A stretch of DNA of 64,000 bases from Petaurus breviceps papuanus (GCA_028583685.1 JAMXIF010000045.1:2679163-2743162); one strand, 5' to 3'; counted from the first letter of the stretch, positions 48,211 through 59,539 are shown. The notes: a model not told the origin generated them from the letters alone. Numbers and translations: made by a program.

Positions 48211-48854
48211 AACAAAACAGCAAAACTAGCTATCCCAAAGCAGAACGGATTTCCCCAGGATATAATGGTTTCATGTTTATTGGCAGCCTTTGACCAGAGA
48301 CCAGATGACTATTTGTCCAGGGCATTATAGGGGGAGGTTTTAGTCAGACCAGTTGGCCACTGTCATCCTCTCTAAATCTGAGATTCTTTGCTCCTTGATT
48401 AATCCTGCAACTTTACATTGTTCTACTTAGAGTTAGTCTCCATGTAAAGTTGATGGTGGACCTTCATATAGTAAGTCATTCATCAAAAAAAAAAAAAAAA
48501 AAAAGAACTTTGTAAGCTTTCCATCCATAAATCAGTGGTTTCTGTATTAGTGCTTTTATAGCCCTGCCTGTTGCCCCTCTTGCTAAGAATTTTGTCAACT
48601 TTTTGAGTGTGGTTCTGGAGAAGGATCCCATATACTTAGGTTTAAAAAAAAACTTTATGAAATTGAGTTAGAAATACTTTTGCATCAGTTCCAGACCTCC
48701 CAACTCCCATGCCTGACTATTAAAACATCCTTGAATAAAACTCTTAATATGCTAGCCTTAAGCATTCTCTGGGACATGATTAATTGGGCGCTATTTCTTG
48801 GCTCCACCTATGCTGTGTTCCAGTGAGAATTCCTTTGACACTGCTCTGACACTT
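48211..48854. other. Intron, unassigned
   Basis: Contains a pure poly-A run at about 48487-48504 and nothing else recognised. Confidence 0.45.
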
Positions 48855-49105
48855 TGATGATGATGATGGTAATGATGATTGATTGATGATGGCCAACGTT
48901 TATACAGCATACTTGGCAAAGTACATTATGTACATTTCCTCATATGATTCTTTAAGCATCCCTGTGAGGTACATGGAATTATTATTCCAGTTTTACAGAT
49001 AAGGAAACTAAAGCTAAGAGTTTAAGTGACTTGTTGAGGGCCACCCAGATAGTTGGTATCTAAGGGTTCCAAATCTATCATTTCCTAACTGTTGTGCTAC
49101 TCATT
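48855..49105 (-). mobile_element. THER1/MIR-type SINE, antisense
   Basis: The tail is GATGATGATGGTAATGATG, then CCCTGTGAGGTACATGGAAT, TTTTACAGATAAGGAAACTA and CTGTTGTGCTACTC at the head end. Confidence 0.8.
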
Positions 49106-49876
49106 TGCCTCACAAGGCCTTCTGACTTTAAATGTTGTAGGTGGGGGGGGGGCATTTCACCTATTCATTGGTGTGTTCAATGCTTAACAAATAAGATACT
49201 ATTCTTTCGAAATACATTCCTCTTGGATTTTTTGTCATCCTCCTTTCAGATTTCTGGTGCTCTCATGCCAGGGGCTGGGTGTTCTGGAGATTTTTACAAA
49301 TGGTCTAGTAAAATGTCAATGCTTCATACAGACATTGATGTCTCAATTGGCAAACCCTCTGGGATTGAAGCTCCTTAATAAAAGCAATCCCATCTCTTAA
49401 AAATATTCATAAATCACATACATCAGAATTGGCATGGTGTACAACCCAACATGATTATACTCTTTAAGCTGCCAAGGGAAAAACAGGGAGAGCATGATCA
49501 GTTGAAGAAAATCTGACCACTTCAGAAGGAGAGTTTATCCACATTTAGCTAACTGTGCTTCGTAAGTAGTTAATAAGAGAATTAACTATTACCAGTCTGC
49601 CATTTACTTCTGATACTGAGAGGAGCATAGATGACTTGGTTTTCATGTGGTTTTTCTTTTTTTTGTGTGTAAGATGACTTCCTTCCACATTTTCCATCTT
49701 TGGAGATTAAAGAAAGAGCAAATGACCTTTTCGTTAATATGTACAAAAATATGGTACATAAAACACACAGATATTTTCAGACCACTTAGATTTTCTGTTC
49801 ACACACAGTTCGAAGGAAACAGGGTAAACCACAACAAATAAGAATGTGGCAAGGTTTGTCTTTGCTGTCACCAGTT

Positions 49877-49878
<2 letters not shown>
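49106..49878. other. Intron, unassigned
   Basis: Nothing recognised. Confidence 0.4.
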
Positions 49879-49925
<47 letters not shown>

Positions 49926-50078
49926 CTAGCATTTCATAGCACTTTAAGGTTTGCAAGGTATTTTGTAAATATTATTTCATTTAATCCTCACTATAACCCT
50001 GGGAGGTAGGTGCAATTATTATCCCCATTTTACAGATGAGGAGACTGAGGCAAGCAGAGGTTAAATGACTCCCCTTCT
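49879..50078 (-). mobile_element. THER1-type SINE, antisense, with (CAT)n tail
   Basis: The tail has grown into a pure (CAT)n microsatellite at 49879-49924. CATAGCACTTTAAGGTTTGC, TCACTATAACCCTGGGAGGT and TTACAGATGAGGAGACTGAG follow; the head is missing. Confidence 0.85.
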
Positions 50079-50877
50079 GGGAGGAAGAACCCTTACCTCT
50101 ACCCATAACTTCACTGTTCAAGCTCCTAGCCTCAACCTATTTTATTATCCCTTCTCCTTTATTCTTCCAGAAAATACTCTGATACCAGTAATTCATAATT
50201 ATTGATTTATTAGCACCTTAGTGAAAATGAGTTTTGGTTCTTCTTTTGTCTCGATCTTGGATTTGCTTGTCGAGGTTTTTATAGCTAATTGTGGAATGAA
50301 AGACTACCTAAAGTTAAAGGAATTCTAGGCAGTTGGTGGCAGGGGAGTAATGAGTGACTCCAGAATTACAATATGCCCAAGACCAGTCCTAAAGTTATAC
50401 CTAATTCAATAGCTTTACTGTGAATTGGGAGAAGCATTGAAGGGGAACACCCTGGCTTTCTTCCAATCTCTTCTCTGGGCTGTCCCCTGCCTTTTTGGAA
50501 AAAGGGAATCCAGAAGCTATCTTTGCTGCAGCTATTATGGACTCATTTTATCTAGTTTGGTAGGACTGGAGTGTCTTAGCCTTCCCTCCACCAAGAATTG
50601 TTCTTCGCATAGCTCTTACATGAAGCCATCCTCCTTCCAGATTCTCCTCCTGTTTCTTTGTGACACTTCTGTATGATCACAGGTCATATACCCTCCACAA
50701 CCTTAACTCTCCCTTTGTCTCAGGAGTCCCCAAATCACCGTTTTGTGTTTCCATCTGTTAAACCGCACTATCTCTCTAAATAGAAAATATACATAAATAT
50801 GCAATTTTTGGAAGCAGGAGGGGGAAGGGATGGAGATTCACAGTTAAGAGAATTAGGAAAGCCTTTTGATCAAGATT
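50079..50877. other. Intron, unassigned
   Basis: Nothing recognised. Confidence 0.4.
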
Positions 50878-50965
50878 GTCTCAATCAATAATTGAGCATT
50901 TGTTAAGCATCTATTATGATGCTGGCACTGTGATACAAATATGACAAAAATAAGACTCAATATAT
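50878..50965 (-). mobile_element. L2 LINE 3' fragment, antisense
   Basis: AATTGAGCATTTGTTAAGCA and GATGCTGGCACTGTGATACA. Confidence 0.6.
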
Positions 50966-51264
50966 CACACATTCTACCAAGTTCTCTTCTAAATCAAAAT
51001 TTCTTTGATTATTCATATGATCTTAGAGTCATGTAATTGAATGCCAATGTCATAAAACATGTCTACTTCTTTTTCTGTTTTGATTCTCTAATCTAATTTA
51101 CATACATATACAGATCTAATTCCCCTCAATACCTTATTCAGTAAGAGTTGCTGTGTCCAAAAATGGTCATGCTTGATGATTAGTCTGTCACCAAGAGGTG
51201 ATAAGGTCCTCTGCATTTAGTTAGACTGTTCTATTAAAACAGATAAATGATCTCTCACTTGACC

Positions 51265-51350
51265 TGTATTTGAAGACTTTCCATTGTAAGCCTCTTGAAG
51301 ACAGGGACTATATCATTTTAGTCATCCTCACTTTACCACAGGGCATCCAA
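51265..51350 (+). mobile_element. L2 LINE 3' fragment
   Basis: AAGCCTCTTGAAGACAGGGA is the typical L2 3' stretch. Confidence 0.5.
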
Positions 51351-51930
51351 GCCAGAGGTCCATATGTAAAATTTATTTTAAATAGAGGCATGTGCTTGTT
51401 TAATGTTGTTGGCTGGTCAGTGTTTCTGGTACTCTGTAATATTGACAATTCAGCTCAATATAATACCAATTATAGTGTGGTTTCACAATAAAACATGCTA
51501 TCTTCTATTCTTTCTAGAGTGATTAGTAAGTTTGTTAATCTACTTTTTAAAAGAAAAAGTCTTGCTGTCACTTTTATTTTTTTGAGGCCAGAAGAACTGA
51601 GATGAGCAAAATGAGAAAGTTCTTCCTTGTTCTATACTGCAGGCCCTTTATGGTAGACTAGATGAGTACCAGATGAGGTTGTTTCTTCAGTGGCTGGAAT
51701 AAAGGTGTTGCTTTATCAATATTTCACTGCCTCTCTTGGATCAGATTTTAGCTGTAGTATCAAAGTAGATCTACTTACATGTGCAAAAATAATATGAAAT
51801 GGAAGACATAGTCATGCAAACATTTTGGTTTGGATCATTAATTTGATTGCTGTAAGGAACTTTCATTCTAGAAATTATGCCTATGGAGATAAGAGACTTG
51901 TCTCTAACTTAAGAGATTTAGAGAGTTGTG
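51351..51930. other. Intron, unassigned
   Basis: Nothing recognised. Confidence 0.4.
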
Positions 51931-51943
51931 TAGGGCAGTGCTT

Positions 51944-52268
51944 TTATTTATTTATTTTTACTTTTTGGAAGGCAATTGGGTTTAAGTGACTTGCCCAAAG
52001 TCATACAGCTAGTAATTGTGTCAAGTGTCTGAGGCTGGATTTGAACTCAGATCCTCCTCACTCTAGGGCCGGTGCTCTATTCATTGTGCCATCTAGCCAC
52101 TACATAACTACTTTTTTTTGCTTTTTTTTTGGAGGGGCAATTAGGATTAAGTGACTTACCCAAGGTCACACAGCTAGTTTTTGTGTTAAGTGTCTGAGGC
52201 CGGATTTGAACCCAGGTCCTCCTGACTCCAGGGCTGGTGCTATATTCACTGTGCCACCTAGCCTCCCC
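51944..52268 (-). mobile_element. Two short-type SINEs in tandem, antisense
   Basis: Copy one (51944-52104) has GGCAATTGGGTTTAAGTGAC ... CCATCTAGCCACTA. Copy two (52107-52268) has its own poly-T and GGCAATTAGGATTAAGTGAC ... CACCTAGCCTCCCC. One exact 13-bp duplication TAGGGCAGTGCTT (51931-51943; 52269-52281) encloses both. Confidence 0.85.
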
Positions 52269-52273
52269 TAGGG

Positions 52274-52440
52274 CAGTGCTTCTTAAACTGTGGGTCAAAA
52301 CTTCATATGGAGTCGCAAAACTTTTGGTAACAGAAAGTTTTCTGAATGCAAATGACCAAAAATTAATTAAAGATTAAACGTAATGAATATAATGTATTTC
52401 TGCCTGCACTGCCCATGTTGCATTTCCACGCAATGCCAAA
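52274..52440 (+). mobile_element. hAT-type transposon 5' end fragment
   Basis: CAGTGCTTCTTAAACTGTGG begins a Charlie-like terminal repeat, followed by GGTCAAAACTTCATATGGAG and CATTTCCACGCAATGCC, which I recall from marsupial hAT elements. The other terminus is not found. Confidence 0.55.
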
Positions 52441-52489
52441 GAATACTGCTGAAAAGTGAAAAGGGCTTGGGAGTGGGAGAAATATAAGA

Positions 52490-52765
52490 AGCCCCGAGTC
52501 CAACCTTTTTCTGATCAAGAATCCTATCTCCAGCAAGATTGCATTAATCTAGACTTTGTTTGAAAAGCACTAGTGAGGGAGAAATCACCTTTGTAAACAT
52601 GACCACTCCACTCTTGAGTAGCTTTAATTACTGTACATCAAGCCCCAATCTATGTTTTTCCAACTTTCACCTATTATATTTTTCCCTCTGTAACTAATGA
52701 GAATAAGTTAAATCCTTTTTCTATATGGTGGTTCTTTCCATACATGAAGATATTAGGCATGGGAG
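52490..52765 (-). mobile_element. CR1/L3 LINE 3' fragment, antisense
   Basis: GAGTCCAACCTTTTTCTGAT and TTGTTTGAAAAGCACTAGTG with the spacing of CR1/L3 in antisense. Confidence 0.6.
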
Positions 52766-52813
52766 GAATGCTGTCTGTCTTCAATAATAATAGTGGTAAC
52801 TAGCATTTATATG

Positions 52814-53045
52814 GGCAGCTAGTTGGGACAGTGGATAGAGCACCAGGAATAAAGTCAGAAAGATTTGTCTTTCTGAGTTAAAATCTGACTTCAGAAGCTT
52901 ACTAGTTGTGTGATCCTGGGAAAATCCTGTTTGCCTCAGTTTCCTCATCTATAAAATGAACTGGAAAAGGAACTAGCAAACCACTTTAGTATCTTTTCCA
53001 AGAAAACCCCAAATAGGGTGACAAAGAGTCAGACTGAATAACAGT
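52814..53045 (+). mobile_element. MAR1-type CORE-SINE
   Basis: GGGCAGCTAGTTGGGACAGT head, a degraded core, then the complete MAR1 tail with AACTGGAAAAGGAACTAGCA and AACCCCAAATAGGGTGAC. Confidence 0.88.
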
Positions 53046-53654
53046 TAACATTTTGCTCCAAAATTTAGGAAAATGAACTTTAAATGTGCTACTTAAAAAC
53101 TGGATTTTTATTTTATGCATTACTTTGTTCACTTCTGCCCATTTCCTCCTTCTTATATTGATCAAAGTATCAGTAGTAGCAATCACAAATATCATTAAGA
53201 ACCAATTATACACACACAACACTAAACTACTTAGCTTGTTCACTAACATTATCTCTAAAATATTTAACTTGGTAAGGAAGCTGATTAGCCACTTTCCTAA
53301 TTAAATACAGTTACATATCTTGACAACAAGCAGGTTGAAAGAGTGTGAGTGTGAAGTCAAGTGTGTTGAATTATGTATGCATTATTCACTTTACTTATAT
53401 TACAAACATCAGAATAAAGATTATTTTTTTGGAGGGTACGTATAGTGGTGCAAGGTGGGGGGGGGATGTATTTTCTTTTGTAAAGACTTCTCTCCTTCCA
53501 TTTAATGAAGTATCTTCTACTCATTACCTTATGCTAAGCCATTATTTAACTCCTCTCCCACATGTTCCTGGCTTATCTTTCATTTTTGTTCCGCTATGTG
53601 ATGTACTATAAAAAGCTATTTAGACCTTGACTCTACCTTTCAAAAATTTGCAGC
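53046..53654. other. Intron, unassigned
   Basis: Nothing recognised. Confidence 0.4.
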
Positions 53655-54468
53655 CAAAGAAAATTTTATTTATTTATTTTTAAATTAATTTGTTTGTTTC
53701 CTTTTAGTTTGCAGGATTCAATTCCACAATTCCTTGAGTTTCACATTTGTCCCCCTCCCTCCCCTCTCCTCCATGGCGGCATATAGTCAAGTATAGGATC
53801 TGTAAATACTTTCACATTATACATTAGTCAGGTTATAAAGATGGATTGTACCAGCTGGAATGAAAAATGGTAAAGAGGACATAAAACCAAATAAGAGAAG
53901 GAAAAAGATCAGGTATTTTGCTTCCACCTGGATATAAACTTAGTTCTTTCTAGTTCTTTCTCTGGATGCACATATTTCTCTCCATCATGAGTCTTTTGGG
54001 ATTGACTTATATCACTGCATTGCTGAGAAGAGTCCAGTCTATCAAAGTTGGTCATCACATATATGTTGTGTCTGTAATTGTGTACAAATTTCTCCTGGTT
54101 CTACTCTTCTCACTCAGCATCAGTTTGTATAAGCCTCTCCAGGTAAATATGAAGACCTTCTGCTCCTTGTTTCTTATAGCACAATAGTATTCCATAACAT
54201 GCATATACCACAACTTTTTCAGCCATTCCCCAATTGATGGGCACCCCCTTAATTTCCAATTCTTTGCTACCACAAAAAGAGTTGCTATAAACATTTTTGT
54301 ACATATGGGTCTTTCTCCCATTTCTATGATCTCTTTGGGATATAACCTAGGAGTGGTATTGCTGGATCAAAGGGTATGAAAGTATTTATAGCCCTTTGGG
54401 CATAATTCCAGATTGCTCTCCAGAAAGGCTGGATCAGTTCACAACTCCACCAGCAATGCATTAGTTAT
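53655..54468 (-). mobile_element. 5'-truncated L1 LINE 3' region, antisense
   Basis: Antisense L1 3' UTR landmarks in order: CTCCCTCCCCTCTCC, TTCTTTCTCTGGATGCACAT, AGTATTCCATAACATGC, CCCCAATTGATGGGCACCCC, GCTACCACAAAAAGAG and GGATCAAAGGGTATG. Confidence 0.88.
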
Positions 54469-54545
54469 TAAAAAATAAGAAGCTTTTTTTTTTTTTCAAA
54501 ATGGGAGCATTCTTTATATTTACATTATGCTTTATCTCTAAGATT

Positions 54546-54807
54546 TTTTATTGTTGTGGCAGTGGTGTTCAGTTGTTTTCAGATGTGTCTGACTCTTCAT
54601 GACCTGATCTGGGGTTTTCTTGGCAAAGATACTATGGTGGTTTACCATTTCCATCCACTCATTTTACAGATGAGGAAACTGAGTCAAACATGGTTAAGTT
54701 ACTTGCCCAGGGTCACAGAGCTTGTAAGTGTTTGAAGCCATTTTTGAACTCAGGTCTTCCTGACTCCAGGCCCAACAATCTATTTACTATGCCCTACCTA
54801 GCTTCCC
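54546..54807 (-). mobile_element. MAR1-type CORE-SINE, antisense
   Basis: Tail (GGTGTTCAGTTGTTTTCAGA, GGGGTTTTCTTGGCAAAGAT), then TTTTACAGATGAGGAAACTG and the head. Exact 12-bp duplication ATCTCTAAGATT at 54534-54545 and 54808-54819. Confidence 0.92.
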
Positions 54808-54819
54808 ATCTCTAAGATT

Positions 54820-55085
54820 ATATTTAACTTATCCCATATTGTGTTTTCTCCACCATTAGACTGTGGACTTCTTGAAAGCAGGGATTGTTTTTGTCTTTCT
54901 TTGTGTCCCTAACCCTTAGCATAGAATTTGGCACACTTATGGCCTTGAGGTCACCTGGTAGATCCTCAAATACAGCCCCTTGACTGAATCCAGACTTCAC
55001 ACAACAAATCCCCAACCCGAATAAAGGTTCCTTGTCTCGGGAACTTTGGCACATAGTAGGCACTTAATAAATGCTTCTTGACTTG
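54820..55085 (+). mobile_element. L2 LINE 3' end, interrupted
   Basis: GTGGACTTCTTGAAAGCAGG and GTGTCCCTAACCCTTAGCAT lead to TTTGGCACA at 54927. The end resumes at 55045 with TTTGGCACATAGTAGGCACT and AATAAATGCTTCTTGA. A 109-bp insert splits it. Confidence 0.82.
54936..55044. mobile_element. Short hAT-like non-autonomous element (109 bp)
   Basis: Bounded by TTTGGCACA on both sides (54927-54935; 55045-55053), close to the 8-bp hAT duplication. The interior (GGCCTTGAGGTCACCTGG, CTTGACTGAATCCAGACTTC, ACAACAAATCCCC) resembles a marsupial hAT family I remember, with most of the right half lost. Confidence 0.5.
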
Positions 55086-55129
55086 AACTTATGTAAATTT
55101 ACTGATTTTTAGATATGTTAGAATAACAT

Positions 55130-55495
55130 GACAGAGGCAGAAGGAACTGTAGAGACCATCTGTTCTTACCCCTTTATAAAATCATAGCTTTCAAGTTAGA
55201 AAGGACCTCCAACCCTTCATTTTGCAGGAAACTGAACCCAGGAATATTTAGTTATTGCCCAAGGTATAGCCAATAGTCTAAATGAGAAGCATGGTTTAAA
55301 TCTAGCTCTTCTGACTCCAAAACCAGTGCTCTTACCCCTACATCACACAGACTTCATTTTATAATGAGAGAACTCAGACCCAAAGTGGTCATATGACTTG
55401 CCCTCTGCCACACAGGTTCATTAATAGCTGAACCAGGACTAGCATTCCTGTCCTCTGATTTGAAGGTCAATGTCTTCCCACTCCAACACCTTAAT
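55130..55495 (-). mobile_element. Nested pair of MIR SINEs, antisense
   Basis: The outer copy starts GAGGCAGAAGGAACTGTAGA. The inner MIR occupies about 55188-55355 (AGTTAGAAAGGACCTCCAAC ... ACCAGTGCTCTTACCCCTAC). The outer copy resumes with ATTTTATAATGAGAGAACTC and ends near ACTCCAACACC. Confidence 0.72.
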
Positions 55496-56394
55496 GTTAT
55501 ATACATTATACTTATTCGCGCAGTAAATAAGCACCATATTCCTGTACAGATGAGGCTAAATTGCCTTGCTCAATCATAGAGATAGATGATGTTGTAGTGG
55601 TCAGTAGTCTTATCAACCTGTCTTGGCCTAAAGTCTTCAAATGGATCCTCAGTGTTTACTAAATGGAAATTTAAAGACGTGCAATGGACGAATTACTCAC
55701 GTGGAGTTCTTTGTGGGGATTTATGACATTGCTCATTTTCCTTATATGTAAACTCTAGGGTTCAATGAAATTATCACTAAGGCCCCTTGCTATTCTTACA
55801 TGTATTGTGGGGCATATTTCAAGTGGAGTCTATTCTGTGTGTCTAACTTGACAATCCACAGCTATTCACTTGCAAAAGTAGGCAACAGATGTGTGTAGGA
55901 TCCAGATGGTGAATCGATCTCTTGTTTAGTAGATAAGTCCTCAGGAGCTGCCTGTGGCAATAGAGGTTAAGAGCGTTGCTCAGAGTCACACTGCTAATAA
56001 GCATCCCATGCCGACTCTTTATGTAACTAAAGTGCAAAAAATAGTTGATCTGAAAATAATTCCCATCTATGGAAGAGTTTCAAAATCCTAAATCATGAAA
56101 AATAGAAGTATGTGCATATAGCATTATTTCTCACATAAAATGCTACTTTCTTCCAGTGGGGTTGTCGACAAATCCATGAAAGAAGGATTTAAATATACTA
56201 TTTTAAATGCTACTCAGCAAGGGACAAAATTACTTATTAAATTTTAGTTGATTTAGTCCAATTACATGACTCACTTCCAAGTGTACTTCTTATATAGAGA
56301 CTGTTTTAAATATAGAAAAAAAAGTAAAAAAGAAATGTAGAGTTCTCTTATAAATTCTGGAAATGTGAAGAACTTTAAATCTGTGAAAGCTTAG
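55496..56394. other. Intron, mostly unassigned
   Basis: A very degraded antisense MIR may lie at 55940-56015 (GAGGTTAAGAGCGTTGCTCA). Otherwise nothing recognised. Confidence 0.4.
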
Positions 56395-56690
56395 GGTCAG
56401 AAGTAAGCTCAGTGGCCACTTAGACTAACCCACTTCCCAAAAAAGAAGCCTTAGTATTCCACTCCCAACAAGTGGCCATCTGCCCTATGCTTGAAACCCT
56501 CCAATGAGGAAGAACCCAGCAACTCCCAAGGCAAGTCAAGTCCAATTGTAGATATTCCTAATGGTTTGGAAGGTTTTCCCCTATATCAGGCCTAAATTAG
56601 ATTCCTATCTGCTTTTACCTATTGCTCCTGACCTGGTTTGTCATTTTAATTCCTTTCTTGGTTAATCTCAGTAATTCTACTTATGGAATA
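56395..56690 (-). mobile_element. CR1/L3 LINE 3' fragment, antisense
   Basis: CAACAAGTGGCCATCTGCCC, GCTTGAAACCCTCCAATGAG and TAATGGTTTGGAAGGTTTTC follow CR1/L3 antisense order. Confidence 0.7.
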
Positions 56691-57127
56691 CATGCATTAC
56701 TAGGTCTTTATCAGGATTTACGTTTTATTAATTCCAAGAAAATGAAGCTATACTCAATAAATCAAGTATTTTCCTTTTCTTAACTACAGACTAAATACTT
56801 TTGTTCTTTTCAATACTTGCACAATAATCAAACAACAAAGATTTTTAAAGTGATCACTGTGTGCCGATGACTTTGCTCAAGATATGTCAACCCTGACCAA
56901 ATGACCAAGGAGTCACAGCAGCTCTGTAACTGCTGTTAACTCTAAAAAAACACCATAGAGTTCACAAAAGTTATCAAAGCCAAGGTTAACTCTAAGAATA
57001 AAACAAAATCAAACCAAAGAGCTAACAGTAGTTATAAGCAAAAAGTATTCCATTGGAAGAAGGAAACTAGTCATGTATGTGCTGGGACCCCCTCTAGTAG
57101 GACACACTTTAGTATGGACAGATCTCA
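56691..57127. other. Intron, unassigned
   Basis: Nothing recognised. Confidence 0.4.
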
Positions 57128-57473
57128 GTGTGTGTGTGTGTGTATGTGTATACACACTATATATGTATATATACACATATATGTGTGTATACATGCATAC
57201 TTACACACGTGCACACATGTATATATACAATCATACACTGCATATAGGTGCACATATACATGCATGTATATATGCATATACACCGGGCATTCATGTACAT
57301 ATATACACATATAATACACATATATCATGTAGTGATATGTGTATGTGTGTATATATATTATATACATATCTATCTATCATCTGTCTGTTTATCCATCCAT
57401 CCATCTATCCATCCATCCATCCATCCATCCATCCATCTATCTATCATCTATCTATCCATCCATCTATCCATCC

Positions 57474-57520
<47 letters not shown>

Positions 57521-57710
57521 ATCTATCTATCCATCCATCTATCCATCCATCTATCATTTATCTATCTATCCATCCATCCATCTATCCATCCATCTATCAT
57601 CTATCTATCCATCCATCTATCCATCCATCTATCATCTATCTATCTATCTATCTATCATCTATCTATCCATCCATCCAAATATCCATCCATCCATCCATCT
57701 ATCCAATCTC
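57128..57710. repeat. Large compound microsatellite (TG/TA then ATCT/ATCC)
   Basis: TG and TA/CATA units at 57128-57365 pass into about 340 bp of interleaved ATCT and ATCC tetranucleotides, with a pure ATCT core at about 57474-57520. Open frames here (runs of Ser-Ile-His-Pro and Tyr-Leu-Ser) are by-products of the repeat. Confidence 0.96.
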
Positions 57711-58144
57711 TCTATGGCTACACAGTGAACTGTAGTCCTGACAGTGAGGGGTAACAGCAACAATGAGACGTTAGATTTATAGCAGGACTTCATGACCAGG
57801 ACATGGGTCCTACAGGTGCCTGTCCAATCTCAGGGACAACCTGATGCTAATGTGAAACCACTCTGAGATTTTGCAGTGACAGAGCTCATCCAGAGGGTGA
57901 GCAAAAATGATTGCTGTTATGCCAAGCTCAGGGAACAGCTTGCTTGCTGGGCCTTAGCTCTGGAAAAGAGTGTCTCTTAATAGTAAGAAGAGAGGAGTAA
58001 AAAAAGAGAGGGATAGTCTTGCCATGGGAATCCCGACAGATATAAATGCAAAGAATGAAACAATCTCGACTTGCAAGGAGTTTCCATTGGAATAAATGTT
58101 AAAAGGATAAATCTCAGGCAAGGCTTCTACAGTTTGTTTCAGGA
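57711..58144. other. Intron, unassigned
   Basis: Nothing recognised. Confidence 0.4.
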
Positions 58145-58350
58145 CCCAGCATGGTCCAGTGGAAAGTGTCCTGAATTAGAAGTCACGGGAGTCAGGTTCC
58201 AATTCCCCCTCCCTTATTTACTAGCTGTGTAATATGGAGCAAGCCAGTTAAGCTCTCTGGGACTCAGTTTCTTCATTTGTGAAATGATGAGGTTGAACTA
58301 GATAGAGAACCTCTTAAGGTTGCTTCCTAGCTTTAAATCTAGGATTCCCA
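58145..58350 (+). mobile_element. MIR-type SINE
   Basis: GCATGGTCCAGTGGAAAGTG, ACTAGCTGTGTAATATGGAG, a TCAGTTTCTTCATTTGTGAA run and GGTTGCTTCCTAGCTTTAAA give a nearly full MIR. Confidence 0.85.
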
Positions 58351-58750
58351 TGAAGTACAAATACAAAATAACTGAATACAAGAGAGTAAGGTTTTTTTCA
58401 TAAGTATTTATTGAGCTGAATTGAATTTTTTTACTGTTGTTATTTATAAAAATTCCAGTGGAATGACAAAGTCTCTCGAGGTAGATGAGTCAAACTCATT
58501 TATTCTACAGCTCTTGCAAGAAATGGGTTTGCTGCCTGCACAGCAACACACATCAAAGAAAGCTGGTGGTTTAAATCCCTGTGCCTCCATCCAGTGCAAA
58601 TTCCCTTCCTCATTTCCTCATTGCCTGAATCCTCTGAGGTGTACAATGTCCTGGCACGCCTACTTCATGTTTCCCTTGTCATGACCTCCCCTTCCCTCCA
58701 TGTATGTTCATAAAGCAATTAAGCATGCATAGTTAGAGCTCAGTTGACCT
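58351..58750. other. Intron, unassigned
   Basis: The short open frame at 58421-58684 shows no family resemblance and is not called. Confidence 0.4.
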
Positions 58751-58764
58751 ACTTACCCTATCTT

Positions 58765-58927
58765 TTTTTTTTTATTTTTTTAAAGCAATCGGGGTTAAGT
58801 AACTTGCTCAAGGTTACACGGCCAATTATTTCTGGGTGTGGTGCTGAGTATCTGAGCCCGGATTTGATCCAGGTCATCCCGACACTGGAGCCGGTGCTCT
58901 TACTCGCTGAGCCACCTGGCTGCCCCA
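58765..58927 (-). mobile_element. Monomeric SINE matching the 3' monomer of the dimer, antisense
   Basis: It carries ATTATTTCTGGGTGTGGTGC, diagnostic of the 3' monomer. The flanks ACTTACCCTATCTT (58751-58764) and ACTAACCCTATCTT (58929-58942) form a duplication with one difference. Confidence 0.9.
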
Positions 58928-58942
58928 TACTAACCCTATCTT

Positions 58943-59299
58943 AACCACTGACCCAGTTGAGACTAGTTTTCCCCCATTCTAAGAATTGTCTTTGCAAAAA
59001 GATTTGGCCACAGACCCAGTTGAGACTGGTTTTTGCAAAAAGTAGTTCATTCTTTGAGAAGAAAACCCACTTTTCTGTACCTGTGTGGAAACACAATTTT
59101 TTATATTTTACACCATGTATATTCTTACTATATTGTGCCAGAATTTAGGAAAAAACCTCAATACAACACTTGAAATTGCTCTTGCATCAAAATGGATTCT
59201 TTCTTTATTTATCTGATTACTCATTCATTCAACAGCAGTATATTTAGATTATACAAAGAACCCTGTTATGAGTGTTAAGAACTTACTTTTATTACACTA
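58943..59299. other. Intron, unassigned
   Basis: A short internal duplication is visible (GACCCAGTTGAGACT at 58950 and 59012). Nothing else recognised. Confidence 0.5.
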
Positions 59300-59525
59300 G
59301 AGTGGCTATGTGGCACACTGGATAGAGTGCTGGGCTTGGATCCAGAAAGACCCAAGTTCAAATCTAGCTTTAGACACATACAGTGTGACCCTGGGCAAGT
59401 CACTTAACCCTGTTTGCCTCAGTTTCCTCATCTTTAAAATGGCAAACCTCTCCAATATCTTTGCCAAGAAAGCCTAAAGGGGGTCATGAAGAGTCACATA
59501 CTACCAAATACCACAAAACAAAAAT
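59300..59525 (+). mobile_element. MAR1-type CORE-SINE
   Basis: GTGGCACACTGGATAGAGTG head, TGTGACCCTGGGCAAGTCAC core, then a shortened MAR1 tail with TATCTTTGCCAAGAAAGCC. Confidence 0.88.
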
Positions 59526-59539
59526 TACATGTCTAGGTT

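Noticed and set aside
47896-48330. 144-codon lysine-rich open frame
   Set aside because: It runs across poly-A tracts and an antisense L2 fragment. Composition explains the lysines, and there is no recognisable domain.
52550-52575. Possible right terminal repeat of the hAT element starting at 52274 (GTTTGAAAAGCACT)
   Set aside because: It lies within sequence that fits CR1/L3 antisense better, and no 8-bp duplication pairs the two ends.
57370-57705. Regular repeats that could suggest a CRISPR-like array
   Set aside because: The units are 4 bp with no spacers: an ordinary microsatellite in a mammalian intron.
57073-57754. Three long overlapping + strand open frames (up to 220 residues) of Ser-Ile-His-Pro and Tyr-Leu-Ser repeats
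   Set aside because: They are translations of the ATCT/ATCC microsatellite in its three frames; no start context, no homology.
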